Source of the DNA: Dendrolimus kikuchii
Lineage: Eukaryota > Arthropoda > Insecta > Lepidoptera > Lasiocampidae
Reading direction: 5' to 3'
DNA: 64,000 nt
NCBI GenBank assembly: GCA_019925095.2
Contig: CM034392.1
Location: 3,169,501 to 3,233,500 of the forward strand
Below the pieces are notes generated by a model. It made no database searches, was not told the DNA's origin, and saw only the letters and a list, made by a program, of their open reading frames with translations. The stretch's first letter is position 1, and every line of letters begins with the position of its first letter. Shown here one piece after another: positions 1 to 9,824 of the stretch. Position numbers and translations under genes: made by a program.

Positions 1-342
1 ATTTTTTCAGAGCAGGACAACGTCTGCCGAGGCCGCTAGTTTATATATATAAAGAGAAAAAATATAGATTTGGCAATTTCAATTTCAAATAATTTTCCTG
101 CAAAATTGCTTTTTTGAGTTAATATTTTATTCATCTATTCTAGGCCAGGTGTATGCTTAAATAATGTAGCATGTAGCAATGCAACACTGTATCAATAAAT
201 ATTCTTACTAAATAAAAAAAAAAGGGTGACAGATATGATGAGGAAAAGATGTAAACCGAGAATAATCTGTCCCTGAAAACTCCTATTCATAGCTTGTGTT
301 GTCCCAGTTGATCGCATGTTAATAATTATCATACATTTTTAT
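1..342. other. AT-rich non-coding sequence
   Basis: No gene, exon or structured repeat is recognisable here. It may lie inside an intron or downstream of the Rabex-5 homologue whose first coding exon is near 9.8 kb. Confidence 0.5.
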
Positions 343-650
343 CCGTGCAGAAACGGAGAAAGAATACAATTTCCTGCGGCCGGGCGGCCTGTCATAAGAG
401 GCGACAAAACAACCCACAGCCAGGTGGTAGGGCTTTTGCCCGACTGGATAGCTACCACCCCTGGTCTAAAACTATGTCGCCATAACAACCTTGTGTTGTG
501 TTCCGGCATTAGTGACCAGGTTCCAATCTCCCTTAAGAGAGCAGCAGCGCATTTGTAGCACCTTTGTTGTTTCAGATGTCCATAGGCAATGGTAACCGCT
601 TTCCATCAAGTGGGTCATCTGCCTGTCTGCTGAACTCTTGCAATAAAAAA
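343..650 (+). repeat. Family A interspersed repeat, near full length
   Basis: This is one of about sixteen copies in the window of a ~310-bp repeat. It starts with CCGTGCAGGAACGGAGAAAG-like sequence and ends with GCTGAACTCCTGCAATAAAA. The two ends carry a short inverted match (TGCAGGA / TCCTGCA) and the 3' end is A-rich. Whether it is a SINE or a short terminal-inverted-repeat element cannot be settled from these copies. Short open frames inside it are not genes. Confidence 0.85.
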
Positions 651-764
651 ATTAAGGAAAAAAATTATATATATTATACAATACATGTTCTATATGTAAA
701 AGTCTTCTATAAAATCTTTCATTCTTAACTTTTGGGCAAATTAATAAAATAATAATAATAAATT

Positions 765-962
765 GCCAGCCACACACACATTGTACATCCTCAAGCTAAG
801 CAAGTTACACTTCTGTTACGGGTTACATACAACGGACCACTCTGGGACCGATCCCGGACACCCAGACCATAATAAATAACGGAAAGTTCGTTTACGAAGT
901 TTACCATGCCAGGATTCGAACCCGGAGCCTCTGCGTTAAAAAAGCTTAGCCCTCTCAATCAT
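765..962 (-). repeat. Family D tRNA-derived SINE
   Basis: Read on the minus strand it carries a tRNA-like B box (GGTTCGAATCC) and then a body shared with the copies near 8.9, 55.9 and 61.4 kb. The tRNA-like head is partly decayed, so this is a SINE copy and not a tRNA gene. Confidence 0.75.
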
Positions 963-1810
963 AACACCAAAATTATCTATCACTCATCAAACATGTGAAA
1001 TCTTGAAACCTTGGCGTTTCGATGTTTTACTGTGTTTTCAGTTACATAGCCTTTCGAAACAGATATATCACTTATCTGATTACAAGGAAGGTGAAGTTCA
1101 TTTAATATCTAAACCAATTGATAGGTAACATTTCATAATCACTACTTTTCACATTAATGTCTTGGAATTAAATGCGTTTATGAAACTATGATAGGTCAAC
1201 TGCAAACTACATATAGGGTTTCTCAGAATGAGAAGGTCTAAGGATAATACGAGTAGATAGAATATAGTTTATTATGCAACTACTTTTTACTGACTTACTG
1301 TGGCCATATAGTTTATTTCCAAATCGATATCAGTAAACATTTTTCACTCAATCAGTTTTCTCATTAATAATATTATATTCCTAATAATTTGAGTGCCTAC
1401 AAGCAGTATAAGGATTTTCACAATTTCAACACGAGGCATTGTAACAGACGTACTAAACTGAGACTAAAACAAGGACATATGGTAAATAACAATGATTGAC
1501 TACTATTCTATCATCATCATAATTAAGACATCTAGTTTGTAACGCCAAGCCTGTTTTCCTATTTTTTCTACTAGCTAGAACTTTTGAAGATATCCCCTTA
1601 ATCAGAACCTGATGAAATTTGCCCCCTGCCCAAGGATTCTCAAAGCTGTCGACATCGATCACCTGGGGTCGACATAACCGAAAACTTATTTTAGAGGTCG
1701 ACGAGGTCCTAAAATCGACCCCTATAATACAAGTTATTATTTAAAACTTTTAAGATACTGTATAAGTTGTGTTATGTGTCCAAATGCGTGTTTTATTCGG
1801 AAAATAACTA
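963..1810. other. Non-coding, AT-rich, nothing recognised
   Basis: Open frames here are short and interrupted, and no family resemblance or repeat copy was seen. Confidence 0.5.
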
Positions 1811-2070
1811 CATGCATACATACATACATAACTTCACGCCAGTTCCCTTGCGGGGTAGGCACGAACAACAGAGCGCCGTTCAGGCTTATTCTTACACACC
1901 TCACTTGCTTCTTTGAGATTCATAACTCTTGTCATGCACGCTCGTCTGTTCTTAAGGTTCCTGACATCACCTTCTGCTAGTACACGATCAATTTGATCAT
2001 GGAAGGTGTGTCGTGGCCTTCCACGACTTCTGCATCCATCCACTTTTGCATTGTATATCTGTTTAGTCAT
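1811..2070 (-). mobile_element. Family B: 5'-truncated LINE 3' end with CATA-type tail
   Basis: On the minus strand this encodes the last ~78 residues of a LINE reverse transcriptase (starting [12 protein letters not shown], ending YPARELA stop). The stop codon is followed almost at once by a tetranucleotide tail, seen on the plus strand as CATACATACATA. Ten other copies in the window share the 3' end but differ in 5' length, the mark of target-primed reverse transcription. Confidence 0.8.
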
Positions 2071-2775
2071 TATATAAAAATAACTACTTAAGTATTTTTA
2101 CGTAATTTGTATTAATAATTATTAATTACACTTGATATTTACTGAATTTTATATCGTATTTATTTTGTTAAATTTTAATGAGAAAATGATGTCAAGGTTA
2201 CTCAGTTAATCAACCGCAAAGTTTTTAAATTGGTAAATATTTTGTATCAATACAAAAAAAAAAAACTAGAAATAGGATTTTTAAAGTAATTTGGCTATGG
2301 GGACTCAGGTATCAGTTGATTTTGAAAGAGGGGTCTCTTGCCCAAAATAGTTTGAAAATCCCTGCTCTTATAGATATGCATATTATTAATCGAAACACAT
2401 TATATAAATTTTCAAGTACTTATTTTTCGTTGATATTGAATAGTGAAATAATTTATGCAACTTTTATCAGTTTCAGATAAGGTGCAAATGGAACATGCAC
2501 TGAATAATTACTGATAAGGGCAATCTGTAAAACGTTAAGCTAAATGGGTTATTGGCACATTCACCTTATAAATATATCACTAATAATAAAAACAAAATTC
2601 TTGCATTTTTTGCCCTTATATCACAACTACTACTAAAACAAAGTGAAGTCATGCCTGGAATCGTCAAACAGGCGAAGTCACTCAACTTATTAAAAAAACT
2701 TGTAAGAAAATATTATTTCACACTTTAATAAATATCTTATTTATATTTTAACTTATTGGTATATATATTAACATA
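2071..2775. other. Non-coding, AT-rich, nothing recognised
   Basis: No exon or repeat copy was recognised between two family B insertions. Confidence 0.45.
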
Positions 2776-3001
2776 TATACATACATACATACATACATAC
2801 ATAACTTCACGCCAGTTCCCTTGCGGGGTAGGCACGAACAACAGAGCGCCATTTAGGCCCATTCTTACACACCTCACTTGCTTCTTTGACATTCATAACT
2901 CTTGTCATGCACACTCGTCTGTTCTTAAGGCTCCTGACATCACCCTCCGCTAGTACACGATCAATTTGATCATGGAAGGTGTGTCGTGGCCTTCCACGAC
3001 A
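2776..3001 (-). mobile_element. Family B LINE 3' end
   Basis: Same LINE terminus as at 1811-2070, with a longer CATA tail on the left. It is cut off on the 5' side within the [11 protein letters not shown] coding stretch. Confidence 0.8.
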
Positions 3002-3041
3002 TTAACTATATTATATATTAACATATATAATATATTTAATT

Positions 3042-3167
3042 ATACATACATACATAACTTCACGCCAGTTCCCTTGCGGGGTAGGCACGTACAACAGAGC
3101 GCCATTTAGGCTTATTCTTACACACCTCACTTGCTTCTTTGACATTCATAACTCTTGTCATGCACAG
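3042..3167 (-). mobile_element. Family B LINE 3' end, short copy
   Basis: A strongly 5'-truncated copy keeping only the last ~115 bp of the element plus its CATA tail. It lies only 40 bp from the preceding copy in the same orientation. Confidence 0.75.
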
Positions 3168-3172
3168 TACAC

Positions 3173-3246
3173 ACCACATTTTTAAATATAATTTATTTCA
3201 ATCTATTGACTTTATATTTTTCTATATAAGAACAACTTTGTATTTA
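3173..3246. repeat. 74-bp segment duplicated at 9875-9948
   Basis: This stretch, beginning ACCACATTTTTAAATA and ending near TTTGTATTTA, recurs almost unchanged directly upstream of the Rabex-5 coding exon. The two copies differ at about three positions. Confidence 0.7.
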
Positions 3247-3304
3247 ATATTATATATTAGTATATATAATATTAACATATTATGTATTATTGTAATGATG
3301 TCTT

Positions 3305-3865
3305 TGTAGACCACAGGCCATAAAAATGGCCCGGGGATTGGAAGGCCAACATGTAAAGGCTCTTTGACAAATTTAATGTAAATGTGGCGTGAAACTGACC
3401 GGAGATTATCCCTGTCTACACTATATAGTAATGCACCCAAGGACAAGCCCCGGCCAGTGTAGGACTATTGTGGGAAATGAGGGCTTGGGCTATTGGGGTG
3501 AACTGCTAGTGGTACTAGGGGTCTGGGAAATGAGGGTAAAAAGTACTGGGCTATTGGGGTGTACTGCTAGTGGTACTAGTGGTCTGGGACTACGGGGACT
3601 ATGGCGTCTGCCCGTCGCAATGTTCGGGGAACATGGAAAAATGGGCAGACGGTGACTCGCCACTCCCTGCATGGGCCCCAAAAAATGCCATAGAAGACAG
3701 GGGCAACATGGGTGTGAGTGGCTAAGGGGTATAGAGAGGTGAGCTGCAGGTTCACTGAAGCTACGTCTGACGTGATGCCATTTATCACTTCCACCCCTGG
3801 AGCGTGAGTTTTAGCTCTAGCGATCTCCACTCCGTGCTGGCTGGCTAAGGCAAGCATGGAAGCGG
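3305..3865 (+). repeat. Family H repeat with a shared 93-codon frame
   Basis: About 550 bp that reappears in opposite orientation at 46088-46636. On the minus strand both copies hold an uninterrupted 93-codon frame (3576-3857 here), beginning MLALAS(Q/R)HGVEIARAKT, with scattered substitutions between copies. No known domain was recognised. It may be part of a retroelement or merely a repeat without stops in one frame. Confidence 0.6.
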
Positions 3866-4291
3866 GGGGCCTTGCTCTTTTATTATTGTTATTATTAATA
3901 TTGTATAGCTATTGCTATACACATATTATATATAAGTACAAATATATACACTTTGTATATGTTTCTACTTATATAGATAATATTAATAAGTGTTCTCAAC
4001 TATTTTGTTTCACTTTATTTATTCTAGTTATATGTATTGTGTAATATTTATGTATCCTATTTACATGTATTTAATTTGCACACCCTCATCATACACTTTC
4101 AATTCCTTTCATGCAATCCACAGCCCAACTTGCCTGGAAGAGATTGTTCTAAAGCAATATGTCTGCCCTTTGCTCCTGCCTTAACATGCAATGACTGTAA
4201 ATAAACTATATGTGTATGCGGTGAACAATAAAGAATTTTCTATCCATCATGTAAATGTTCTTTATTCAATTTCATCTCACCCTACACCATT
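3866..4291. other. Non-coding, AT-rich
   Basis: Simple TA-rich sequence around 3890-4060, with no exon recognised. Confidence 0.45.
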
Positions 4292-4550
4292 CCATCTTCG
4301 GACCACAAGGCGCTCTGGTCTACGCCAAAGTTTCACAGTGGAAACGCCACCAGTGTGAACGAAACATATTCCCTCCCCGTTCCTTCTATGTTTAGCTGAG
4401 TTATGGAATGCACTACCACAGTTCATATTTCCCGAAAACTATAATCCTAGTATCTTCAAGTCTCGTGTGAATAGGTACTATCTAGGTAAGCGTCCTCCAA
4501 ATGGTGCGCCATATTTGAATATAGCTAGAAAAAGTGTGAGATTTCCCTAG
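4292..4550 (+). pseudogene. Degenerate C-terminal fragment of a LINE reverse transcriptase
   Basis: After an apparent frame break near 4380, the plus strand reads a tail containing LWNALP, FPENYNPSIFKSRVNRYYLG and a stop at about 4550. The arrangement of 'LWN-LP', 'FP--Y---FK---' is typical of the extreme C-terminus of LINE polyproteins. It is a dead fragment and lies just outside the R1-clade insertion. Confidence 0.5.
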
Positions 4551-4650
4551 AACACATTGACTATGTGACAAAAACTTATGTCCAGCCATCCCTAAGCAAA
4601 AAATTGTTAAATTTGCAACAATGTATGATGTATATACAACAGTAAATAAT

Positions 4651-4665
4651 ACATATACCTACATT
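4651..4665. repeat. Left target-site duplication of the R1-clade LINE
   Basis: ACATATACCTACATT occurs here and again, perfectly, at 8469-8483. The left copy is followed by a run of T, the poly(A) tail of the minus-strand element. Confidence 0.9.
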
Positions 4666-5081
4666 TTTTTTTTTTTTTTTTTGTTTTGAGGCGAGGGAAA
4701 ATGCTTAACCGATTTACGCACAAACTGGGTCGTTGCTAGGGGAACGACACGCGTCGGTCGGGGGCGATAACACTGCAGCAATAGTATGCTCTTGGCAGCG
4801 CTCCGTCCGCGATCGACGTCACAGAATAGTGTGGAAGACTCCGAGCGTTGCTGCACGGCCGAGCAACCCCAATACCCACTAAAAACCCCCTCCTCCCTGA
4901 CGACCCTGCGCTTTGAATGTGTTGGAAAGGCTGAGATTTAGAACATAGTTACGCCCAGCCGATCCAGCGCAATAAAGTGCCTGGAGTGTGCCCTGGGAGA
5001 ACACACCCCACTTCGTTGTGCGGGGGTAGAAGGTCCTTTGCTCTTCCTAGCAAGCTAAAGGCCCCCCGCGGTAAACGGAAC

Positions 5082-8000
5082 CTAACTCAGGGAGGGAAGT
5101 AATGCGCGTACCTGCCTCTCCGGGTGCCAGCTGAAGGCCGGCGACCTCGAGAAGACGCATTGGCACGCGCTGCAGGACTTCTCTCCCTGTCTCGTTCTGC
5201 GGCCTCCTTGAGTGACATTACTGTCTCGCAAAAAGTAACCGCAGCCCCCCAATTGTCGCTGCTCTGCAGCATGGCCTTGACCAAGTCGCAGAGCGAGTCG
5301 ACTGGACCTACGTGCCGTCTCAAGTTCGAAACGCTGCGGCGCCCATGCGGCGCACTCGACAAGCGTGTGTAACGCCGTGTCGGGCGCGCCGCACTGGCGG
5401 CATTCCGGGGAAGGCAAGCAGCCCACAATGCGACACAGATACTTATCGAAACATCCGTGTCCGGTAAGTATCTGTGTCGTCCTGAAGGTCAGGGTGCCGC
5501 TGGTGCGTTTGACCCATTCCGTCAGCTGTGGCCTGATTGCATCCACCGTGTAGCCGCCATAGGCCGCCGGGTTGTCGAGCTCTTGAGACCAGACGGCGAT
5601 CATGGAGGCGGTTTCCCGCTTCCTGATCGCCTCCATTTCGACCTGACAGAAGGTCAGGCCTCTAGCTAGGGCATCCTGCCGGGTGCGGCGCACCACTGTT
5701 AGGACGTCCGCCTGGAGATGCCAGGGCGAATCGCCTGCCAGGAGGGTGGCCGCCGTCCGCGACACTGTGCGATACCCCCGTATGGTCCTCACGGCCAGAA
5801 CCTGCTGCGCCCGTTGCAGCAGGGTTCTGTTGTGGCGGTGAAGTGCATTGGACCAGACGGGTGCACCGTACAGTGCCATACTCCTCAGGATGCCAGAGTA
5901 AAGTTTCCGCGTCGCACCTCCCGGGCCCCCTACGTTGGGAAGCAGCCTCGAGAGTGCGCCCGCGGATTTGACGAGTTTGGGAACTAGCTGCTCAAAGTGC
6001 GCTTTGAACAGCCATTTCCCATCGAGAACTAGCCCCAGATATTTCATCTGGGGCCCTACTCTAATGGCCACCCCTTGGACCGAAACGGTCAAGTCCGCGG
6101 GGGGATTGCGAAATTTCCTATGGAACATGATGGCCTCCGTTTTCGCGGGGGAGACCCTCAAGCCCAGCCTAGCTATTCGATCTACGACAATCGCCAACCC
6201 GGCGTTAGCGACGTCCACGGATTCCGCAAATGACGCAGCGCGTGCCGTGAGTAGGGTGTCGTCCGCAAAGCAGATCAGCCCTACCCCGGGTAGGACCGGA
6301 ACCCGAAGGATCCAGTCATAACCTACGTTCCAAAGAATCGGCCCGAGGACCGACCCCTGTGGAACGCCGCACGCGACGCGTCGACGACCTACCTCGGGAT
6401 TGCCGGACTCACCGCCCTCCCAAAGGATATGTCGATCCTGCAGGTACGCGCCCAACAGCCTCGTGAGGTACGGGGGGACTCCATGCGCGCGGAGCCCCTC
6501 CCTGATCGTCTCATGAGGGAGGCTGTTAAAGGCGTTCGCTATATCTAGCGACACCGCAAGAACGACATCCTTCGCTTGGACGGCTTCGTCCGTTGACGTT
6601 CGCAGCGTCTCGAAGGCGTCCATCGTGGAGCGCCTCCGCCGAAACCCGAACTGCGTTTCTGAAAGCCCCGGCTCCACAGTGTCGAGATGCTTCACGAGCC
6701 GCTCCGCCAAGATCTTTTCGAAGACCTTAGCGACCTCGTTCAGCAGCACTATGGGCCTGAAGGCGGACGGATCGTTGGGAGGCCGACCTCCCTTGGGAAT
6801 CAGGCACAAACGACCCTCCTTCCATTGCGACGGGAGCCGACCTGCGCGAATACAGGCTTCGAACAGTTCCCGCAGCTGGCCGCGTAGATGTTTAGCGGCC
6901 AGGAAGAGGAGTCGACCTGGAACCCCGTCGGGTCCCGGTGCCGTCTTTCTGCCCCGGAGCCGGTCCAGGGCAACGTCTAGTTCCCCCTCGGAGATGGAGT
7001 GAGGCTCCTCGTCCGTGGGAGTGTCGGGAACGGATGGACCCATACTGGGGGGAGTGAAGTTTCCCGGATCCGGGAAGAGCCCGTCGATAACCGACCGGAG
7101 CACCTCGGGTTCGAGCGTTTCCGTGACCGTGGATGTGCAAGGCCGCAACGTGTTGCGAGCCCCACGGTACGGACGCCCCCAAGGGTCCCAATCGAGCGTC
7201 TCGAGGAGCTCGGCCCGAGCCCGGGCTTTCGCTTGCAGTATTGCAATCGAAAGGGCCTTTCTGGCCTCCCTAAACTCTCCCACGAGTCCATTTTCCGCGA
7301 CGTAGTCCGGAGGACGGCGCGCCCTGCAGCGTTTGAGCCTGTGGCTGATGATGCGAACTGCCTTTCGCATCTCGCCCAGCTCCTCGGTCCACCAGTGGAC
7401 CTGCTTGCACGGAGGCTGCCGCTTGGAGACGCGAGGCATCGCCGCGTCGCAAACCCTCGTCAGGGTCTTGCGCATGTGCTCTGCCTGCGACTCCAGGTTC
7501 TCGAATTCGACTGGGTAGGCCCAGCTTTCCGTGAGTGCCCACTCCTCGGCCTGCTCCGGATCGAGCTTGGTAAGGGCCCAACGCGGGAAGAGAGGGGGGC
7601 GATGAACAGGGCTCGGACCGGAGGAGGGGGTAAGCTCAAATCTGATGTACCGATGATCAGAGAGCGACTCCACCTCCTCCAGCACCCTCCATCCGACAAC
7701 TCTGCGGGCGGCCGCATGAGTGGCGAATGACAGGTCGATGACCGATCCACCCCGCGCGCGCACGCAGGTCTGGACCGATCCCTGGTTCAATATGGTCAGG
7801 CCGGATTGAAGAGCCCATTCCTCAACCGTCCGGCCCCTAGGTTCCGTGAACGTATTTCCCCAGGAACAGTGTTTTGCGTTAAAGTCGCCCATCACGAAGA
7901 TCGTTTTAGGCGACAATCTGTCTATGGCAGCCCTGATGGCGTCCAAGTGAAGCTCGAACTCCGCCAGGGGGCGGCTGCGCGAAAAGTAAACGCCTATGAC

Positions 8001-8264
8001 GACGATACTCCCGCTCTCCGCCACCGCATAGCCCTTTCCTCTTTCAAGACATGTAAGCGGTGTGCCAGAACCGGCTCTGGCCACCACCGCTACCACTTCG
8101 TCGAGGTCGCCCACCCAATTGCCGCAAGGCGGCACGTAATAAGGTTCGCTTATTACGGCCAAGTTCGCTTGCCACTCCGCCATCGCCTGCAGGCACAAAT
8201 CCTGAGCGGTGGGGGAGTGGTTTACGTTCGCCTGAAATAGTATTGTTACGGGCGTACTAGGCAT
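5082..8264 (-). CDS. R1-clade ORF2: endonuclease and reverse transcriptase
   Basis: The frame is open for about 1060 residues from the ATG at 8264. That ATG overlaps the end of ORF1 (AATGCCTAG), which favours it over an in-frame ATG at 8297. In order it shows an apurinic-type endonuclease (MGDFNAKH about residue 125, SDHR about 202), a reverse transcriptase (SLDIANAF about 572-579, FADD about 666-669), and a C-terminal cysteine-histidine cluster (CRQCGAPDTALHTLVEC). The product would nick target DNA and copy the element RNA there. Near 5310-5345 the family-typical C-terminus (containing LVKAMLQSSDNWGAAVTF) continues in another frame, so this copy has an apparent single-base frameshift close to its end. 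The core domains look intact. Confidence 0.9.
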   Translation of the reverse strand: MPSTPVTILFQANVNHSPTAQDLCLQAMAEWQANLAVISEPYYVPPCGNWVGDLDEVVAVVARAGSGTPLTCLERGKGYAVAESGSIVVIGVYFSRSRPLAEFELHLDAIRAAIDRLSPKTIFVMGDFNAKHCSWGNTFTEPRGRTVEEWALQSGLTILNQGSVQTCVRARGGSVIDLSFATHAAARRVVGWRVLEEVESLSDHRYIRFELTPSSGPSPVHRPPLFPRWALTKLDPEQAEEWALTESWAYPVEFENLESQAEHMRKTLTRVCDAAMPRVSKRQPPCKQVHWWTEELGEMRKAVRIISHRLKRCRARRPPDYVAENGLVGEFREARKALSIAILQAKARARAELLETLDWDPWGRPYRGARNTLRPCTSTVTETLEPEVLRSVIDGLFPDPGNFTPPSMGPSVPDTPTDEEPHSISEGELDVALDRLRGRKTAPGPDGVPGRLLFLAAKHLRGQLRELFEACIRAGRLPSQWKEGRLCLIPKGGRPPNDPSAFRPIVLLNEVAKVFEKILAERLVKHLDTVEPGLSETQFGFRRRRSTMDAFETLRTSTDEAVQAKDVVLAVSLDIANAFNSLPHETIREGLRAHGVPPYLTRLLGAYLQDRHILWEGGESGNPEVGRRRVACGVPQGSVLGPILWNVGYDWILRVPVLPGVGLICFADDTLLTARAASFAESVDVANAGLAIVVDRIARLGLRVSPAKTEAIMFHRKFRNPPADLTVSVQGVAIRVGPQMKYLGLVLDGKWLFKAHFEQLVPKLVKSAGALSRLLPNVGGPGGATRKLYSGILRSMALYGAPVWSNALHRHNRTLLQRAQQVLAVRTIRGYRTVSRTAATLLAGDSPWHLQADVLTVVRRTRQDALARGLTFCQVEMEAIRKRETASMIAVWSQELDNPAAYGGYTVDAIRPQLTEWVKRTSGTLTFRTTQILTGHGCFDKYLCRIVGCLPSPECRQCGAPDTALHTLVECAAWAPQRFELETARRSSRLALRLGQGHAAEQRQLGGCGYFLRDSNVTQGGRRTRQGEKSCSACQCVFSRSPAFSWHPERQVRALLPSLS

Positions 8265-8468
8265 TGGAGGTGTCCATTGCGCGTACTCCCGTAACACCCG
8301 TGCGTTGTTTCGTCCTCGGATGGACGAATTTGCCCTTCACGTAGGGAGGCTGGCAGAACCTCGCCAACGTGGGGTGGGCAGCGTTGAGTCCCACCGCCGC
8401 ACACGCCGCGCAGTGGGGGTTCCGGGCCGTGCAGTCCGGCATCTTGTGTCCGCTCTTACCGCAGCGGT
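8257..8468 (-). pseudogene. R1-clade ORF1, 3' remnant with zinc knuckles
   Basis: Only the last ~70 codons of the gag-like ORF1 remain. They hold the rest of a CCHC knuckle (RCGKSGHKMPDC) and a second cysteine cluster (HCAACAAVGLNAAHP), which in this family bind the element RNA. The 5' end is cut exactly at the target duplication, so the frame has no start of its own. ORF1 stops at 8257 and ORF2 starts at 8264 in another frame, suggesting translation by termination and restart. Confidence 0.8.
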
Positions 8469-8483
8469 ACATATACCTACATT
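8469..8483. repeat. Right target-site duplication of the R1-clade LINE
   Basis: Perfect repeat of 4651-4665, marking the 5' border of the inserted element. Confidence 0.9.
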
Positions 8484-8756
8484 CATTATAATTGGTTAAC
8501 TCTTAAAACTGTGTAGAAGGTACAATCATAATTTAACCAAATCATTTTGACATGGATTCCTTAGATCAATACTAATTATTTACTAATAAGATAAACTACA
8601 ATAATGCTAATGTGTCTCATGATTATGGACAAAAATTAACATTCTAGATAATTACCCAGAATGATCATTAGTTAGGAGAGAGTTGTTAAATAATTTACAG
8701 ACATTATTTTAACTATTATCAAATAACTTTCTGGTAATGGACTCAGACCTACAGCC

Positions 8757-8835
8757 TTTCAGCCCTATATAGTATACCCATCATGCTTATCCAATGTGGT
8801 TGGACAGTTTTCACACATCAGTTACCTCTATGTGC
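8757..8835 (-). repeat. Fragment of family E SINE
   Basis: A diverged short piece matching the inner part of the family E SINE (compare 56318-56608), read on the minus strand. Confidence 0.45.
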
Positions 8836-8855
8836 CGGATTCATCACAGTAATAA

Positions 8856-9083
8856 TAATTGGCAGACAAACACACATAATATAATCCCAAACTGAGCAAG
8901 TCACAATTTTGTTATGGGTAATATACAACAGGCTACTAAGGTGTTGATCTCCATTACCTAGACCATAAATAACAGAAAATTTGTTTATGAAACTAACCAT
9001 GTCAAGAATTGAACCCAGAGCCTGTGTTGTAATGAGGTAAGCTGGCAATGACTCAACCCATTCAAGCATAGAAGCTGTCAATG
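8856..9083 (-). repeat. Family D tRNA-derived SINE
   Basis: A diverged copy of the SINE at 765-962. The B-box region is recognisable on the minus strand (GGTTCAATTC), and the CAGACAAACACACA end is on the left. Confidence 0.7.
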
Positions 9084-9197
9084 ACTTCCTTTACCATCGG
9101 CCCAATACTTATGATCACATTTTAAATATTTTTATGTTATTTATTGGACTGTAGTATTTGCAGTTATTTAGTAATACTAATAAATCTACATTTGCAT

Positions 9198-9486
9198 CCG
9201 TGCAGGAATGGAGAACGGACAAATTCCTGCGGCCGGGCGGCCTGTCGTAAGAGGTGACAAAACAACCCACAGCCAGGTAGTAGGGTATTTGCCCGACTGG
9301 ATGGCGACCAGCCCTGGTCCAGAGTATGCCGCAATAACAACCTTGTGTTGTGTTCCAGCATTAGTGACTAGGTTCCAGTGATTCTTATGAGAGCAGCAGC
9401 GCATTTGTAACACCTTTGGAGTTGCAAATGTCCATAGGCGATGGTAACCTTCTTTCCATCAAGTGGGCCGTCTGCCTGTCTGCAGA
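9198..9486 (+). repeat. Family A repeat
   Basis: Copy of the ~310-bp family A repeat, complete at the CCGTGCAGGAA end and lost at the other end within CTGCCTGTCTGC. Confidence 0.85.
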
Positions 9487-9694
9487 GGCCTGTTTTTTAT
9501 GTCTGTTTTTTATGGCGGGAGCATAAAAAAATTTAAATTACAATCAATTTTTAGCTCAGAGCTAAAAACATCATAATAAAAGTTTCAAAGAGAGTTTCAC
9601 TAAAAGTGACAAATTTTTTTTTATTATAATTCAGATAGTGTCAAATAGATTACATTCCTTCATTTAGTTCAATATAATTCAATAGGTCACTCAC

Positions 9695-9824
9695 CAGCTT
9701 TTCTTTGCCTCTGCATTTGCTCCCTGTGGCACTTGGAGCAGTAACCCTGCCATTGTGGGTTGCCAAAATAGTCACAGCCATTCTTGCATTTCAAATCACT
9801 CTGATCGATCCTCAGCGACGGCAT
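9695..9824 (-). CDS. Rabex-5: Rabex-5 (RABGEF1) homologue, first coding exon
   Basis: Encodes the N-terminus of Rabex-5, a guanine-nucleotide exchange factor for Rab5 on early endosomes and a ubiquitin-binding protein. From the ATG at 9824 it reads [13 protein letters not shown], then an A20-type zinc finger whose cysteines are C13, C17, C29 and C32 (CKNGC...YCSKC). The IDQSDL lead-in and the WQGYCSKC spacing are those of Rabex-5 and differ from ZFAND-type A20 proteins. The exon ends with phase 1 at a clear donor (G|GTGAGT). The remaining exons, including the Vps9 domain, should lie at lower coordinates; none was found in 1-9694, so they are either small or outside the window. The R1-clade insertion would then sit in its first coding intron. 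The frame is open upstream of the ATG, so a longer N-terminus is not excluded. Confidence 0.8.

Larger units (their letters stand above)
4666..8468 (-). mobile_element. R1-clade non-LTR retrotransposon, 5'-truncated
   Basis: A 3.8-kb insertion on the minus strand, flanked by a perfect 15-bp target duplication and ending in a ~17-nt poly(A) tail. It is 5'-truncated inside the zinc-knuckle region of ORF1, and then has a nearly complete ORF2 (endonuclease plus reverse transcriptase) and about 400 bp of 3' UTR. The arrangement and the start of ORF2 (FQANVNHSPTAQDL...) are typical of the R1 clade. R1 itself targets rDNA; this copy sits in ordinary AT-rich DNA. The GC-rich element contrasts sharply with its surroundings, and the perfect duplication suggests a recent insertion. 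Confidence 0.9.

Noticed and set aside
1834..2070. 78-codon frame [12 protein letters not shown]...
   Set aside because: It is a 5'-truncated LINE terminus present many times, always ending in a tetranucleotide tail. It is not a host gene.
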